DNA of 51,729 nucleotides from Ureaplasma zalophigenitalium (GCF_025780055.1 NZ_JAOXHJ010000006.1:1-51729), one strand, 5' to 3'; positions 9,585-22,637 are shown, numbered from the stretch's first letter. A program made the numbers and translations. The notes: generated by a model not told the origin, from the sequence alone.

Positions 9585-11802
9585 TAAAAACACAACTTCT
9601 TTATTATCAGATATTAAAAATCACATTCAAAATCTATCAAAGAAAACCGAAACTCTTGAAGTTGGTAATGTTATCTCACTAGGGGATGGAATTGCCTTGG
9701 TTGATGGATTAGAAAGCGTTATGTTAAACGAAATTGTTCGTTTTGAATCTGGGGTTGAAGGAATTGCTTTAAACTTAGAAGAAGATGCTGTCGGGGTCGT
9801 TTTAATGGGTGACTACGATGATATCCAAGAAAACGAACGAGTTTATCGAACACACCGAATTGTGCAAGTGCCAGTTGGGGATGTAATGCTTGGACGTGTA
9901 GTTAATGCACTGGGTAAAGCAGTTGATGGTAAACAAGAAATTGTTGCCACAAAATTTGGTGTAGTTGAAAAAATTGCACCAGGGGTTATGGAACGTAAAT
10001 CAGTTCACCAACCTCTTGAAACAGGAATTTTATCTATTGATGCAATGTTTCCAATTGGAAAAGGTCAACGGGAATTAATTATTGGTGACCGTCAAACTGG
10101 AAAAACAACCATTGCAATTGATGCAATCATCAATCAAAAAGGTAAAAATGTTAACTGTGTATATGTTGCTGTTGGTCAAAAAAACTCAACAGTAGCAAAC
10201 ATCGTGCGTACTTTAGAAGAAAACAACGCTATGGAATTTACTACTGTAGTTGCTGCAAATGCTTCTGAATTACCGGCTTTACAATATCTTGCTCCATTTA
10301 CTGGAATGACTATTGCTGAAGAATGAATGCACGAAGGAAAAGATGTTCTTATTGTATTTGATGACTTGTCAAAACACGCGATTGCGTATAGAACACTTTC
10401 ATTATTATTAAGAAGACCGCCAGGGCGTGAAGCTTATCCAGGGGATGTCTTTTATCTACACTCTCGTTTACTTGAACGAGCATGTAAATTATCTGACGAA
10501 CTAGGTGCTGGTTCAATTACAGCATTACCAATTATTGAAACACAAGCAGGGGATATTTCTGCATATATTCCAACCAACGTAATTTCAATTACGGACGGCC
10601 AAATTTTCATGCAAACTAACTTATTCAATGCTGGACAAAGACCGGCAATTGATGCTGGGCAATCAGTATCACGGGTAGGTTCAGCTGCACAAATTAAGTC
10701 TGTTAAACAAACAGGGGCTGCTTTAAAATTAGAATTAGCAAACTACCGTGAATTAGAAGCTTTCTCGCAATTTGGTTCTGATTTAGATGAAGAAACAAAA
10801 AACATTCTACGTCTTGGTAAGTCAGTTATGGCTGTGATTAAACAAGATCCAAACAAACCATACTCACAAACGGATGAAGCAATTATTTTATTCACTGTAA
10901 AAGAAAAAATGATTCCAACAATCCCTGTTGAAAAAATTGCTGACTTCAAACTTTACTTAATCGATTACTTCAAAAAATCACCTTTACGTCGTGATTTAGA
11001 TCGTAATAAAGCATTTAGTAAAGAAAACACTCCCGCTTTCAAATACGAAATTTGAAAAGCTATGAGCTTATTCTTACACAACGATGAATCATTGATTCCA
11101 GAAGATCGTGAATTAAAAGAAGCTCGTGATGTTTATTTTGCTAACATTGATAGCCAAATTAAACAATGAGAACAAGAAGATGCCTTAAAAGCTGCTAATA
11201 CACCAAAAGTTGTGAAACCAGTTGTCACATCACAAGTAGAACAACCAGCACCAAAAGTGCAAGAATCTGTAGAAGTTGATAACTCAGAGTCTTTAGCTAA
11301 TACTGAAGAAACAACAGATGAACAAGAAGTGTGTGTTAAACCAGCTTGTAAAGCTTCACAAGAAGCAATTAAAGCACGTGAAGAACAAGTTTTAGTGCGT
11401 TCTGATGATGCTGTAGCTGATAAAGAAAAACAAACAATTATGGTTTCTATTAGTGCAGAGGAAGCTGAAGCTTTATTTGACCATGAAAAACCAGTGTTAT
11501 TCTTTAAAGTAACACCTGTTCAACCAGTTGAACGTGTGATTGTTTATGCAACTGCGCCTGTGAAAAAAGTAGTTGGGGAATTTGATTTAGAAGATATCAA
11601 AATCTTAAATCCTCGAACTGCGTGAAGAACTTATGGAGCTAACTCAGTAATCAAAACTGCGAAAGAATTTAACGCATATTTTGCAAATCATTCTGAAGCA
11701 CACGTGATTATTGCGAGTGCAATCTATAAATATTCAAATCCAAAAACATTGGATAAATATGATATTAAGAAAGGGCCAAGTGGATTCACTTATTTAAAAT
11801 AA
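9571..11802 (+). CDS. atpA: ATP synthase F1 subunit alpha with C-terminal ASCH-like domain
   Basis: Alpha is the non-catalytic nucleotide-binding subunit of F1. Residues 1 to about 530 are an ordinary alpha, with Walker A GDRQTGKT at 172-179. The protein is 743 residues long; ordinary alpha has 500-520. After a Glu/Gln/Val-rich linker (about 540-620), residues 621-743 match the ASCH (PUA-like) fold: [14 protein letters not shown] at the start, [19 protein letters not shown] in the middle, AWRTYG, then KEFNAYF and GPSGFTYLK at the end. ASCH proteins are thought to bind RNA or nucleotides. The frame is continuous with TGA as Trp and the core codon use carries on into the tail. Start ATG 9571 has AAGAAGG upstream. 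Confidence 0.93.
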
Positions 11803-11803
11803 T

Positions 11804-12637
11804 ATGAAAAAAAATAAAAATTTAAGTTATGATGAATTTTGCAAATTGCCAAAAGTTAAGCAAATTTTCACTCCCTGATTTATTTCTGCGCTAGTTATCT
11901 TTATTGTTTTTGCTACTATTGCTTTTACAATGTTAGGACTTTTAAATGTTCCGTTTACACAAGCACGAACGGTTGTTTTAGCAACACAAGCAGGACCAGT
12001 TTTAGGAGACCATTTAGCTAATGTTAGTGGTTCAGAAGATTCATTAATGTCATATGTTCTATATGACCCACATGCTGATTATCAGGAATGATTACGTGCT
12101 GTGAAGGATGTTAATGCCCATGGTATTACATTCCATCAATTAGAACACTTGACAGATGCACAATTACACACTCTATTAGAAGAAAAAGATTTATTAATGC
12201 ACGAAAAAACATTAACTGAAGTACTGCATTATATGCATCACGGATTACACTCAAAAGTTATTAACCATAACTTAACATGAGGGTTCGTAATTAAAGTGCT
12301 TTCAAATCCAACTAATTCTTGATTCTCTCAATGATTAGATTACTTAAGAGTTAATGACCCGCACGATTCTGTAGAATGAACAGAACGTCTTTCATTAATT
12401 CAACAATATTCTTCTGAAACTCAAGGAATGAATTACCACGCTTTCTACTGAGTATTCATCATCTTTATGATGCCAAATATGATAACTTTAATTATTATTG
12501 TTGTGAAATTATCAACAGTTTTAAAACCAAAGTTAACACCAGAACAAAAAGAACAATACAAATTACAAAAAGCACAACAAAAAGCACAAAAGAAATTAAA
12601 AAAACAATCTTCAACAATAACTGCTGGAGCTTTATAA
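11804..12637 (+). CDS. Two-TM protein of unknown function inside the atp operon
   Basis: A 277-residue protein I do not recognise, placed between atpA and atpG with one-base gaps on both sides. A basic N terminus (residues 1-20) precedes a membrane helix at about 25-47; a hydrophilic domain of about 160 residues, rich in His, Asp and Tyr, follows; a second helix lies at about 214-234; the last 43 residues are Lys/Gln-rich and probably coiled coil. The positive-inside rule puts both ends in the cytoplasm and the large domain outside. It has no internal ORF longer than 60 codons under the standard code because of many TGA (Trp) codons. Co-translation with F1 genes suggests a role in the enzyme or its assembly; this is inference. 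Confidence 0.82.
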
Positions 12638-12638
12638 A

Positions 12639-13496
12639 ATGTCTTTAGATACCATTAAAAGAAAAATAGGTTCAATTAACACCACAGCTAAAATTACTAA
12701 TGCCATGAAATTAGTAGCTACAGCAAAACTTAAACGTCAACGAGATCGTTTGATGGCGATTAAGGATTATGCTTATGACTACTATGATGTAATTGGTTTG
12801 CTATTATCTGTGGTCGATGATGTTGAATTCCTAGTCAACGATGGTGCCAAAGATGCTGTATTGTATATTAACATTAACTCAACAATGGGACTAGCTGGTT
12901 CTTATAACTTTAATGTTAATAAGGTGGTTGATCAATATGTTCGTGATCAAGATATCACTTTTACAATTGGTAAAAAAGGAAAAGATCATTTGCGTGATGT
13001 TCGCAAAGAACACGTGATTAACAAATTTTTAAATTTAAACGATAATGATTTAACATTCGACACAGCAATGCAAATTGCACGTGAGGCTTTAGAATTATAT
13101 GAATCTAGAGAAGTTAAACAAATTCGGATTATTTATACGAAATTTATTAATGCGATTACTTTTGAAGTGAAATGTATTGATGTTTTACCGTTTGATAAAA
13201 ACAGTTTATCAGATTACATCAATGTCGGGGACCTTGAAAAGGATAACATCATTTTCCAACCAGATAAGTTAGCAATTATTAGAACAATTTTGCCAAGTTA
13301 TATTGCAACAATTTTATATGGTTGTTTATTAGAATCAAAAATTTCAGAAAATGCTTCGCGTCGAAATGCTATGGATGCATCTACAAAAAATGCTAAACAA
13401 CTTGCAGATCATTACAAACAAATCTACAACACACTTCGTCAAAGTAAGATTACTAACGAAATTACTGAAATTGTGGCAGGTTCTGATGATGAATAA
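12639..13496 (+). CDS. atpG: ATP synthase F1 subunit gamma
   Basis: The 285-residue central stalk. The N-terminal helix IKRKIGSINTTAKITNAMKL and the C-terminal helix SRRNAMDASTKNAKQL are the two conserved ends that form the rotor coiled coil. Length is normal. The ATG follows one base after the stop of the upstream membrane protein. The middle region is poorly conserved, as is usual for gamma. Confidence 0.95.
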   Translation: MSLDTIKRKIGSINTTAKITNAMKLVATAKLKRQRDRLMAIKDYAYDYYDVIGLLLSVVDDVEFLVNDGAKDAVLYININSTMGLAGSYNFNVNKVVDQYVRDQDITFTIGKKGKDHLRDVRKEHVINKFLNLNDNDLTFDTAMQIAREALELYESREVKQIRIIYTKFINAITFEVKCIDVLPFDKNSLSDYINVGDLEKDNIIFQPDKLAIIRTILPSYIATILYGCLLESKISENASRRNAMDASTKNAKQLADHYKQIYNTLRQSKITNEITEIVAGSDDE

Positions 13497-13508
13497 AATA
13501 TTTGATAA

Positions 13509-14908
<1,400 letters not shown>

Positions 14909-14909
<1 letters not shown>

Positions 14910-15316
14910 TGATTAGTACGCAATTAAAAATTGTCTCACCATATGCACAGACTTTAACACAAGCAGTTTATAGTGTGGAGTTAAAAACAACCACAGGAAG
15001 AATTGCAGTGCTCCCAAACCACAACCCTTTAATGGCACCAATTGAAAACCATATTGCATACGTGCGTCCTACACCAAGTGCAGCACGAATTCCGTATGTG
15101 ATTCTTGAAGGTGTGATCTATGTGGAAGAACACCAAATTAGAGTCTTTACTGATTACTTTAAACCTTTATCAGAAGTTAACGCTGAGGAAATTGAACAAC
15201 AATTAATCCAAGAGGAAAAAGACTATAATGTGTGTGAAGATGATAAAAAGAAAATGCAAATTAAATCGAATATAAAACTTCATCAAGCAATTTTGCTAGC
15301 TTTAAAAGATAAATAG
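14909..15316 (+). CDS. atpC: ATP synthase F1 subunit epsilon
   Basis: A 135-residue regulatory/rotor subunit, last of the operon. The N-terminal beta sandwich includes TTTGRIAVLPNHNPLMAPI, the family's most conserved part (GEITILPNHAPL in others), and the C-terminal half is helical and charged. It overlaps atpD by one base and is followed two bases later by a strong terminator. Confidence 0.93.
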
Positions 15317-15317
15317 A

Positions 15318-15347
15318 TAAAATAGCCTTTGGCTATTTTATTTTTTT
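15318..15347 (+). terminator. Terminator of the atp operon
   Basis: A perfect 10-bp stem (15318-15327 with 15331-15340), a TTT loop and seven T after it. Confidence 0.93.
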
Positions 15348-15400
15348 ATTCAAAAAAACTTTATAAATAAAGGACCATAAAGGCTTTATATTTTATAAAA

Positions 15401-15406
15401 TATAAT
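15401..15406 (+). promoter_or_regulatory. Predicted -10 element of the helicase gene
   Basis: TATAAT, 32 bases before the start codon, just after the atp terminator. No convincing -35 box. Confidence 0.5.
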
Positions 15407-15437
15407 CATATTGTCGCGTATAAAAGAAGAGGTAAAA

Positions 15438-18400
15438 ATGAAAAATGCAATTAAAGAGAAACTAATGAATCTAGTTGGTTTATCACCGAATGACTCAGTT
15501 ATTTTCGCTAAAACCAACAACACAAAAAGCATCGATCTATTTAAATATGTTAATAAGGAAGATCTTTATGATTTTATTAATAATAAAATCAGTATTTTAG
15601 AATTAGATGCAAACAAGAACGTTGATCTTTTTGAACAAAAATTAAAAAACAGCGGATCATTTGAAGAATTTACATTAATCTTAAACGAAAATAATGTTAC
15701 TTTGAGTGACCATAAAACTCATTTGTTACGCAAAGATTTCCACAAAAATAAATCCAAAACAATTCAATTAGCTATTGAACAATTATTGTCTTTCAAAAAA
15801 CGTTTTATTACGCTAAACAGATTAGCTAAAAATTATTTTGAAGACACAACTGTTTGACCATTATATTTAGCGTTTAACTTCATTCGGGGGCGTGTTTTAA
15901 GTGCGAGTGTGTTTAAATCACCACTAACGTTGTTTAAAGTTGAAATTCGGGAAGAGAAAAATCGTGTGTTTATTGCTAAATTGCAAGATGAACCAGTGGT
16001 AAATGAAAAATTACAAATATTTTTAAAAAATGCATATAAGGACTATAAGTTATCAGCGAGTGAATTAGTGTCAACATATAACATTAATACCATCGTTGAA
16101 AACATCCAAGAGATATCAGGATATGATGTGCAAATCCCTGTAGATGAATTTGTCCCTTTTGATAACGAAAGTGAAGCCGATGTATTGTCAAGTGTTTCGG
16201 GGTTTAACATTTTACCATGCGCTTTATTAGGTGTCTTTGAGCCTGATGGTGGAGCTTTAAAAGAAGACTTACAAAAATTAATCGATCAAGAAATTGATCC
16301 TTTTGAAAAGGATGATGATGCTCGTAATAAATCGACTGAATATTACCAAAATGAGGTTATTAAAAAAAATACAGTATATGAAATTGACCATCCGCTAAAT
16401 ATTTATCAAAAATATGCAGTAGCCTCGTCGCTTGCTCAAAATACCTTAATTTATGGTCCGCCTGGAACGGGGAAATCAGAAGTTATTGCTAATATTATTT
16501 TTAATACTTTATTAAAAGGTAAAACAAGTTTATTAGTCTCTGAAAAAAGGGCTGCTTTAGATGTTTTAACAGACCGAATTGGACCATTGTCAATTTTTGC
16601 TTTATATATTTATGATCTAACAAACAAAGAGGTTTTCTTTAATAAAATTGATAATCTAAATGATTTATTAGGTCCACAATGATTCCGTGAAGATAATCGA
16701 CGGGGTAAAGTTAAAGAGTTCCCCTCAGTGGTTTTTACGCAAGAAGAATCAATGTTTTTTAAAAACTACCAAGACTATAATTCAGAACTTCTTGATTTAG
16801 TAAAAAAACACTGAACAATTGAAGACTATAATGATGGTATCTATAACATCGATTACGCAGATTATGTAGCGATTAAAAATGAATTAGGTGAGGAAATCAT
16901 TAACGAATGATTAGGTTCGCGTAATTTTGATGATTTTGGAATTAAAAAACAAAATTTATTTGAAGCAATTACAGATATTTTCAATGATTATACGATGTTG
17001 GATATTTCAGATTTATTCCAAGCATATTTTACTTTTACCAAGTTTATCAAACGTCATAAACTATTAGATATCTATTCACAAGGTGAAATCATTAAGCATC
17101 TGCAAACAATCTCTAACAAGATTAAAACAAACCAAGAACTAGTAACTAAATTCTTAATGCATGCCAATGTGATTACCAAAGAAATCCAAGCTTTCCAAGA
17201 CTTTAGCTCTGATACAACAGTTTTAGAAGACCCAAACCACAAAAACTTTTTAAATAAAACAACACGGGAAAAGAAAATCTTTATTGATAAGATTGCAGAT
17301 TATCTAAGTTTCCGACGTGATGTGATCGCACGTGATTACACACTATCAAATAAAAACAGTCAACAAATCAAAGAAGTTGTTCATTTGTGTAAAGAATTCT
17401 TTACTAACCACAAAAAAATCTTGGGCATGAATGCTAATAGTAATTACACATACCACGAATTCTTAATTAGTCAAAGTGAAAAAATTGCCGACTTCATGAA
17501 TGTTTTTAAAAAACATAATAATGAAGAAGATAGAAAAATTATTTTTGCAGAATTTGTAAATAATGCGCGTGTAATCAACAGTGCTGATCCTGGAGAAGAA
17601 TCGTCACTAACACTAAAAGAAGTTAAATCACGTGCTAAAGAAATTGATGCAGTGATTGGTTTATTTGACGACTTCTTGATTAATCAAGACTTTTTAGCTA
17701 AACCACGGATTGCTGAAATTATTCAATACGAAGAATTTGTTGATTATGATTTGGATTATTTAGCTAAATTAGATTCATTGAGTAATATTTACACACCATT
17801 AATGCAAGAAATTATTAAAGAGTGATCATGACTTTCGCTACCTTATTTAAAGAAACTTTATTTAGAACCAATTGTGATTTTTGATTTAGAAAAAGTTGCC
17901 CCGATTATGAGTCAGGTTACAACCTTTATTAATCACAACCAGTTTAGAAAGTTAAAAACTATTGTTTTATGAGATGGCATTAAATCAAATATCAGCATCT
18001 TTAGTGAGACAAAGGGGTTATTGTTACAGGACATCTTAACGCAAATTAGAAAAGAAGCTTTACGAAGTGCTTCATTCATTGGTGAAATTGTCTTTAAACA
18101 ATACATCAATAACTTACGAACTTATTTAAGTAAATTACCAAAAGAAACTAAACAACAAATTACAAATGCTTTACGAATTGCGTCAAGCCGTAGCTGACCA
18201 TCAATTTCTCGTTATATTAAAGAATACTACAGTGTTTTAAAAATTCTGTTCCCGATTTGAGTGGCACGTCCCGATAATGTTGCTGCACTGATTCCGCTGA
18301 ATGAAAACGAATTTGATTACGGGATTTTTGATGAAGCTAGTCAAATGACTATTGAAAGAAGTTATCCAATTGTTTACCGTTGTAATATCAAAGTCGTTTC

Positions 18401-19580
18401 CGGAGATGACAAACAATTAAAACCAACATCATTCTTTGTTAATAAATTAGCCTATAGTGACTTTGAAATTGATGACTTTGACCGAGTGGATTCACTTTTA
18501 GAGAGAGCTAAAACGGCCTGATGAAATGAATTCCATTTACGAAACCACTACCGTTCAGATTCGAAGGAATTAATTGAATTCTCTAATAAATATATTTATG
18601 ATAATAAACTAGAAATTGCAACAAAACAAGGAGCATTTGAAAAAGGGATTGAAGTCATTAATGTTAATGGTATTTGAGATAAAGGCAACCCGATTGAAGC
18701 ACACAAAGTGGTTGAAGTCTTAGAACAAAACTACGAAAACTACAAACGAATTTTAATTGTAACTTTCAATGCGGTTCAAGCTTTAATGGTTGAAAACTTG
18801 ATCTTAGACAAAATGAATAGTTTCCCACAAGCTTTAAGTGACAAAATTGAAAATAACGAAATCGTTATTAGTAATCTAGAAAATGTCCAAGGTAATGAAG
18901 GTGATTTAGTTATCTTATCAATTGCTTATGGTCATAATAAAGAAGGTGTTCTAAGAAATAACTTTGGACCATTAAATATGAAGGGTGGAGCTAACCGTCT
19001 AAACGTAGCTATTACTCGGGCACGTAAGAAAATGATCGTGGTTAAATCGCTTTATGGTAATGAAATCCAAGTATCAAACATGAACAATGTGAATGCATTA
19101 ACATTCAAACGTTTCATTGAGTTTATTGATAACATTTCGACATCAAAATCAATTAATGAATCTCTTGAAGATGTTAACAACCAATTATATTTTGAATTCA
19201 AGAGCGATTTAGTTAAAGAAATTTATTCAGAATTAACAAAGAAACTTTCGAATAAATATCTAGTTTTCCCTAACTGAAACATTGGTACGAAAAAGATTGA
19301 TATCGTTATTTTACATAAGGACACAAAAGAGGTTCTAAAAACGATTATTTTAGAAAACTGAAAAGACAACCGTAGTGTGCAAATTATGCTAGAAGATATT
19401 GACCGACAATTCTTTTTAGAAGATCGTGGATATTCAACATACCGAATTAAAGAATATGAATGATACATTGATAAACACAAAATTATTTCACGTATTAAAG
19501 AATCATTATCACCTAACAACAACCCAGAAAAAATTGACTATGTTTTATGACAACGTCAAAACGATAACGTTAATAAATAA
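15438..19580 (+). CDS. Large superfamily 1 helicase (MG140-like), with degenerate nuclease-like C terminus
   Basis: A 1,380-residue SF1 (Upf1/Dna2-type) helicase. Walker A GPPGTGKS lies at residues 340-347, Walker B as FDEAS at 964-968 followed by GDDKQLKPT, the motif V-like NVQGNEGDLVIL near 1150 and motif VI VAITRARKK near 1190. About 620 residues separate the two Walker motifs, a very long, mostly helical and charged insertion. The last 110 residues (KKIDIVIL, IILENW, DIDRQFFLEDRGYSTYRI) resemble the Vsr/DUF559-type nuclease domains fused to such helicases, but the usual E-x-D/K centre reads LENW. A function in DNA or RNA repair is inferred. The frame holds with many TGA as Trp. Start chosen by AGAAGAGG upstream. 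Confidence 0.85.
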
Positions 19581-19586
19581 TGATAC

Positions 19587-19613
19587 AAAAAGTAACCCCT
19601 GCGGTTACTTTTT
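19587..19613 (+). terminator. Terminator after the helicase gene
   Basis: An 11-bp perfect stem (19587-19597 with 19603-19613) with a five-base loop; the 3' arm ends in five T. The A/T symmetry would let it work in both directions. Confidence 0.88.
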
Positions 19614-19680
19614 GTATTCCTCTCATACAATTTTTTGTTTTAATAGTTGCATTAAAAAAGTATTTCGATAGATAAACAAC

Positions 19681-19686
19681 TATAAT
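19681..19686 (+). promoter_or_regulatory. Predicted -10 element before small membrane genes
   Basis: TATAAT 67 bases before the 57-residue gene. No clear -35 box is seen. The rest of the gap 19614-19752 holds nothing recognisable. Confidence 0.4.
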
Positions 19687-19752
19687 TTAGTTAATCAAAA
19701 ATAAAAGATAAATAGTTCTCAAATGAGGAATTTTTATCAGAAAGTATAACTT

Positions 19753-19926
19753 ATGAAATTTAAAAAAATAGCAGTAATTGCAAGTTCGACCATATTTGGC
19801 CTAACCGCTATATTAATAGCGACGGCTTTTCAACGCGTTGAAACAAAACAAGAGCATGATGCAACCATAGCGTTTATAGAAAAAAGTGGAAAAATTAATT
19901 TATGCAAACAAACATTAAACATTTAG
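19753..19926 (+). CDS. Small single-pass membrane or secreted peptide
   Basis: A 57-residue open frame: KFKK, then a hydrophobic stretch (about residues 6-25), then a short hydrophilic tail. This is a signal-anchor or secretion-signal layout. AGAAAG lies upstream. It overlaps the next membrane-protein gene by 25 bases in another frame, which suggests translational coupling. I do not recognise it. It could also be the intact remnant of a longer gene. Confidence 0.5.
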   Translation: MKFKKIAVIASSTIFGLTAILIATAFQRVETKQEHDATIAFIEKSGKINLCKQTLNI

Positions 19927-20477
19927 CAGATGCACAAAACTATAAAATGAACGTTAAAAAACAATGAATGCTCGTTTTTAACACTTTTATCATCATTGTA
20001 TGCGTGGGTGCAGCATTAGGATCGATAATAGTTTGCACGAGTGATTATTCTTGGGAAACTCATCATTTTCATTCAGGGCTTAGTTCGCAATTGTATCATT
20101 GATTAATATATGTGTCTTTTGTCTCTTGTGTGGGTCCACTAATTTATTTATCGCAATTTTTCTGACTAATGATGGCTAAGAACAAATGATATATAGCTCT
20201 TTTTCCTATCTTTTTTATTAATCGTATTAAAAGTGAAGTTCAAGGAAAAAAATGCTTTGTTACAGCCGTTACTATTCTAACATTCTTTTTGTTAGTCGCT
20301 CTAACTGCATATGTGGCTAGCAGAATTGGTGGCGGTAAATGAATAACTCATATCTATGATACAATCTTCTGTATTTTATTTATGGTAAATTTTTTGTGAT
20401 TGATGATAGATAGTGGTATGCTAATTAAATTTGAAAATCAACGATCAAAAAGTGCGCAAGCAAATAAAATTTTTTAA
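19902..20477 (+). CDS. Four-TM membrane protein of unknown function
   Basis: A 191-residue protein that is only visible if TGA is read as Trp; it contains eight such codons. Hydrophobic segments lie at about residues 25-47, 68-92, 125-146 and 155-176. A lysine-rich loop between the second and third places that loop in the cytoplasm. No motif was recognised. It starts inside the 57-residue gene and ends 12 bases before a terminator, so the two form a small unit of their own. Confidence 0.7.
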
Positions 20478-20489
20478 AAATAACCTAAT

Positions 20490-20521
20490 AAAGTTAGCAA
20501 ACAGATTGCTAACTTTTTTAT
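20490..20521 (+). terminator. Terminator after the small membrane-protein pair
   Basis: An 11-bp stem (20490-20500 with 20506-20516), ACAGA loop, then a T-rich tail. Confidence 0.9.
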
Positions 20522-20664
20522 TTTGATAATCAAATATTTACAAAAAAATATACGTGCAGAGTAATATTTTAGGATCTCAAAAGTTCCTTTAAAAGATTAA
20601 TTAATTTATTTTTCTGCTTTTTTCTTTAAAATTAATAAGATATAGTATAAAAAAGGTGAGTTTT

Positions 20665-21594
20665 ATGGAAACTAAATCGAAGTTATTGGTTTCACAACTA
20701 GTGAAACGTTTTGGATTAGATGTTGTCATGAACCAAGACTATTTAAACAATCCGATTTCTACAACCGGAATTAGTCGAGTAGGGATAGAATTAACAGGAG
20801 AGGTACTATTTAAAGAAATTATATCAATTGTTTATTTTGGATCAAAAGAATCACGTTATTTATCTAAATTTTCGGCTTCAATCATTCGTAAAAAATTACA
20901 AACAATTATTGATTTAAAACCACCTTTAATTTTATTGGGAAAACATTTTTGGTATGCTGATATCGTCTTAGATATTGCAAAAGAAGCATGTGTACCGATT
21001 GTGAAAACAAAATATAGTTTCTATGAATTAAATTTCACAATCAACTCATATATTAGTCAAAAATTATCACACCAATCATTAGTTCATGGAACATTGTTAA
21101 ATATTTATGGTGTAGGTGTTGTTTTGCGCGGTGTTTCGGGAATTGGTAAATCAGAAATAGCAATCGAATTAATTAAAAAAGGCCATATCTTTGTAGCTGA
21201 TGACGCAATTATTGTAAACAGGATTGGTTATAGTGTTTATGGTCGAGCGGATGATAAAACAAAAGATTTTATTGAAATTCGAGGGTTAGGAATTATCAAC
21301 TTTTCAAGATCCTTTGGAATTGAGAGAATGATAGACTCCACTAAAATCGAAATTGTAATTGAATTAGTAATGGTTAAAAAAGATCAAAAATACCATTTCG
21401 AACGTTTCGGTCGTAATTTACACTATAAAAACTTCGAAGGGGTAAACGTTGTTCATTATATGATTCCGGTTATTCAAGGTCGATCAATCGCCGATATTAT
21501 TGAAACAGCGGTTACTGATTATAAATTAAAAAAAGCAGGGTACAATTCTGCTGATCAGTTTATTAAACAACAAATTAACAACAAGGAGGATTAA
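20665..21594 (+). CDS. hprK: HPr kinase/phosphorylase
   Basis: A 309-residue bifunctional enzyme that phosphorylates and dephosphorylates HPr of the sugar phosphotransferase system at its regulatory serine. The Walker A GVSGIGKS is at residues 156-163, the conserved VHG lies before it, FVADDAIIV follows it, and the HPrK signature [16 protein letters not shown] is at about 208-223. ATG 20665 has AAAAGGTGAG directly upstream; GTG 20656 within that ribosome site is less likely. It heads the hprK-lgt-trxB-whiA run; the hprK-lgt pair is also adjacent in M. genitalium. Confidence 0.95.
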   Translation: METKSKLLVSQLVKRFGLDVVMNQDYLNNPISTTGISRVGIELTGEVLFKEIISIVYFGSKESRYLSKFSASIIRKKLQTIIDLKPPLILLGKHFWYADIVLDIAKEACVPIVKTKYSFYELNFTINSYISQKLSHQSLVHGTLLNIYGVGVVLRGVSGIGKSEIAIELIKKGHIFVADDAIIVNRIGYSVYGRADDKTKDFIEIRGLGIINFSRSFGIERMIDSTKIEIVIELVMVKKDQKYHFERFGRNLHYKNFEGVNVVHYMIPVIQGRSIADIIETAVTDYKLKKAGYNSADQFIKQQINNKED

Positions 21595-21597
21595 ACA

Positions 21598-22626
21598 ATG
21601 AATTATGTATTGGATTTTATCAATCCGACGAACAATTTAGCCAATGCGATAGTTGGTGAAGGCCATAATGTAGCTTTTTCAATAGGCAAAAACTTTGATG
21701 TCTACGGTTATGGTTTGACTTTTATGGCTGGTTTTGTTCTAGCTATTTTGATTTATTCGCTAAGATTAAAATTTCACTATAAAGTACCTTTTGACCCAGG
21801 ATTTTATTATGTTTTTATTGCGGTGCCTGTTATTTTATTAGGGGCACGAATTTGGTCATTTGCGATCGGAGATGCTAAAATAGGGTCAACGGGTTTCTTT
21901 GATTTTAGATCAGGTGGTTTAGCTGTCCAAGGTGGTGTTATCGGTGGAGTGATTGTGGCGTTAATCTGGTTTCCTTTAATTTTACGTAAACCAAAATACC
22001 ATGTGCGTGATGTTAATGCGGATGGCGAAGTATATGTTCGACAAGTGAGTGTTTGGGTATATGCGGATGCTATTATTCCCACAATTCTAGTAGGTCAAGC
22101 ATTAGGTCGTTGAGGTAATTTTATTAATGGAGAGATCTATGGTTCAGAAACAACACCCGAAGCGTTAAAGTGGTTAGAAAATAGTATGCCGGCGGTTTTC
22201 GAAGGTATGAAACACCCAATTGGCAATGGCTCACTATTCACTATTTACCATCCTTTATTTTTATATGAATCATTCTTTAATGTAATCTTTTTTACAATCA
22301 TTTATTTTGGTTTATCATATATTAAACAATTACGAATTGGGGTTGTGGCCTGTTCATATTTTGTGGTTTACGGTATTATTAGATTCATTACAGAGACGGC
22401 CCGTGCCGCACAATATCGATTTGCGGGCACTTACATTATCAATAGTTTATTACTAGTTGCGGGCATAATTGGTATTTTATATGTACAATTTGTTACTAGA
22501 TTCACGCGCAATCGTTTTGTTTTAGAGGCTATGTTTTGATGAATGAATCCATCAAAAAACCGTCGTGTATATTCTTTTAAAGACATTCGACAAGAAGGCG
22601 AAAAATTATATTATTGCAACAAATAA
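21598..22626 (+). CDS. lgt: Prolipoprotein diacylglyceryl transferase
   Basis: A 342-residue membrane enzyme that attaches diacylglycerol to the lipobox cysteine of lipoproteins such as PstS and AtpF. The signature region is GRWGNFINGEIYGSE (from residue about 170), with the Trp written TGA, and ARIWSFAIGD and SGGLAVQGGVIGGV come before it. YESFFN and YGIIRFITETAR come later, matching the conserved C-terminal helices. A charged insert of about 30 residues lies between the GGV region and the signature. AAGGAGG at the end of hprK is its ribosome site. Confidence 0.94.
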
Positions 22627-22637
22627 AGGGGTTTAAC

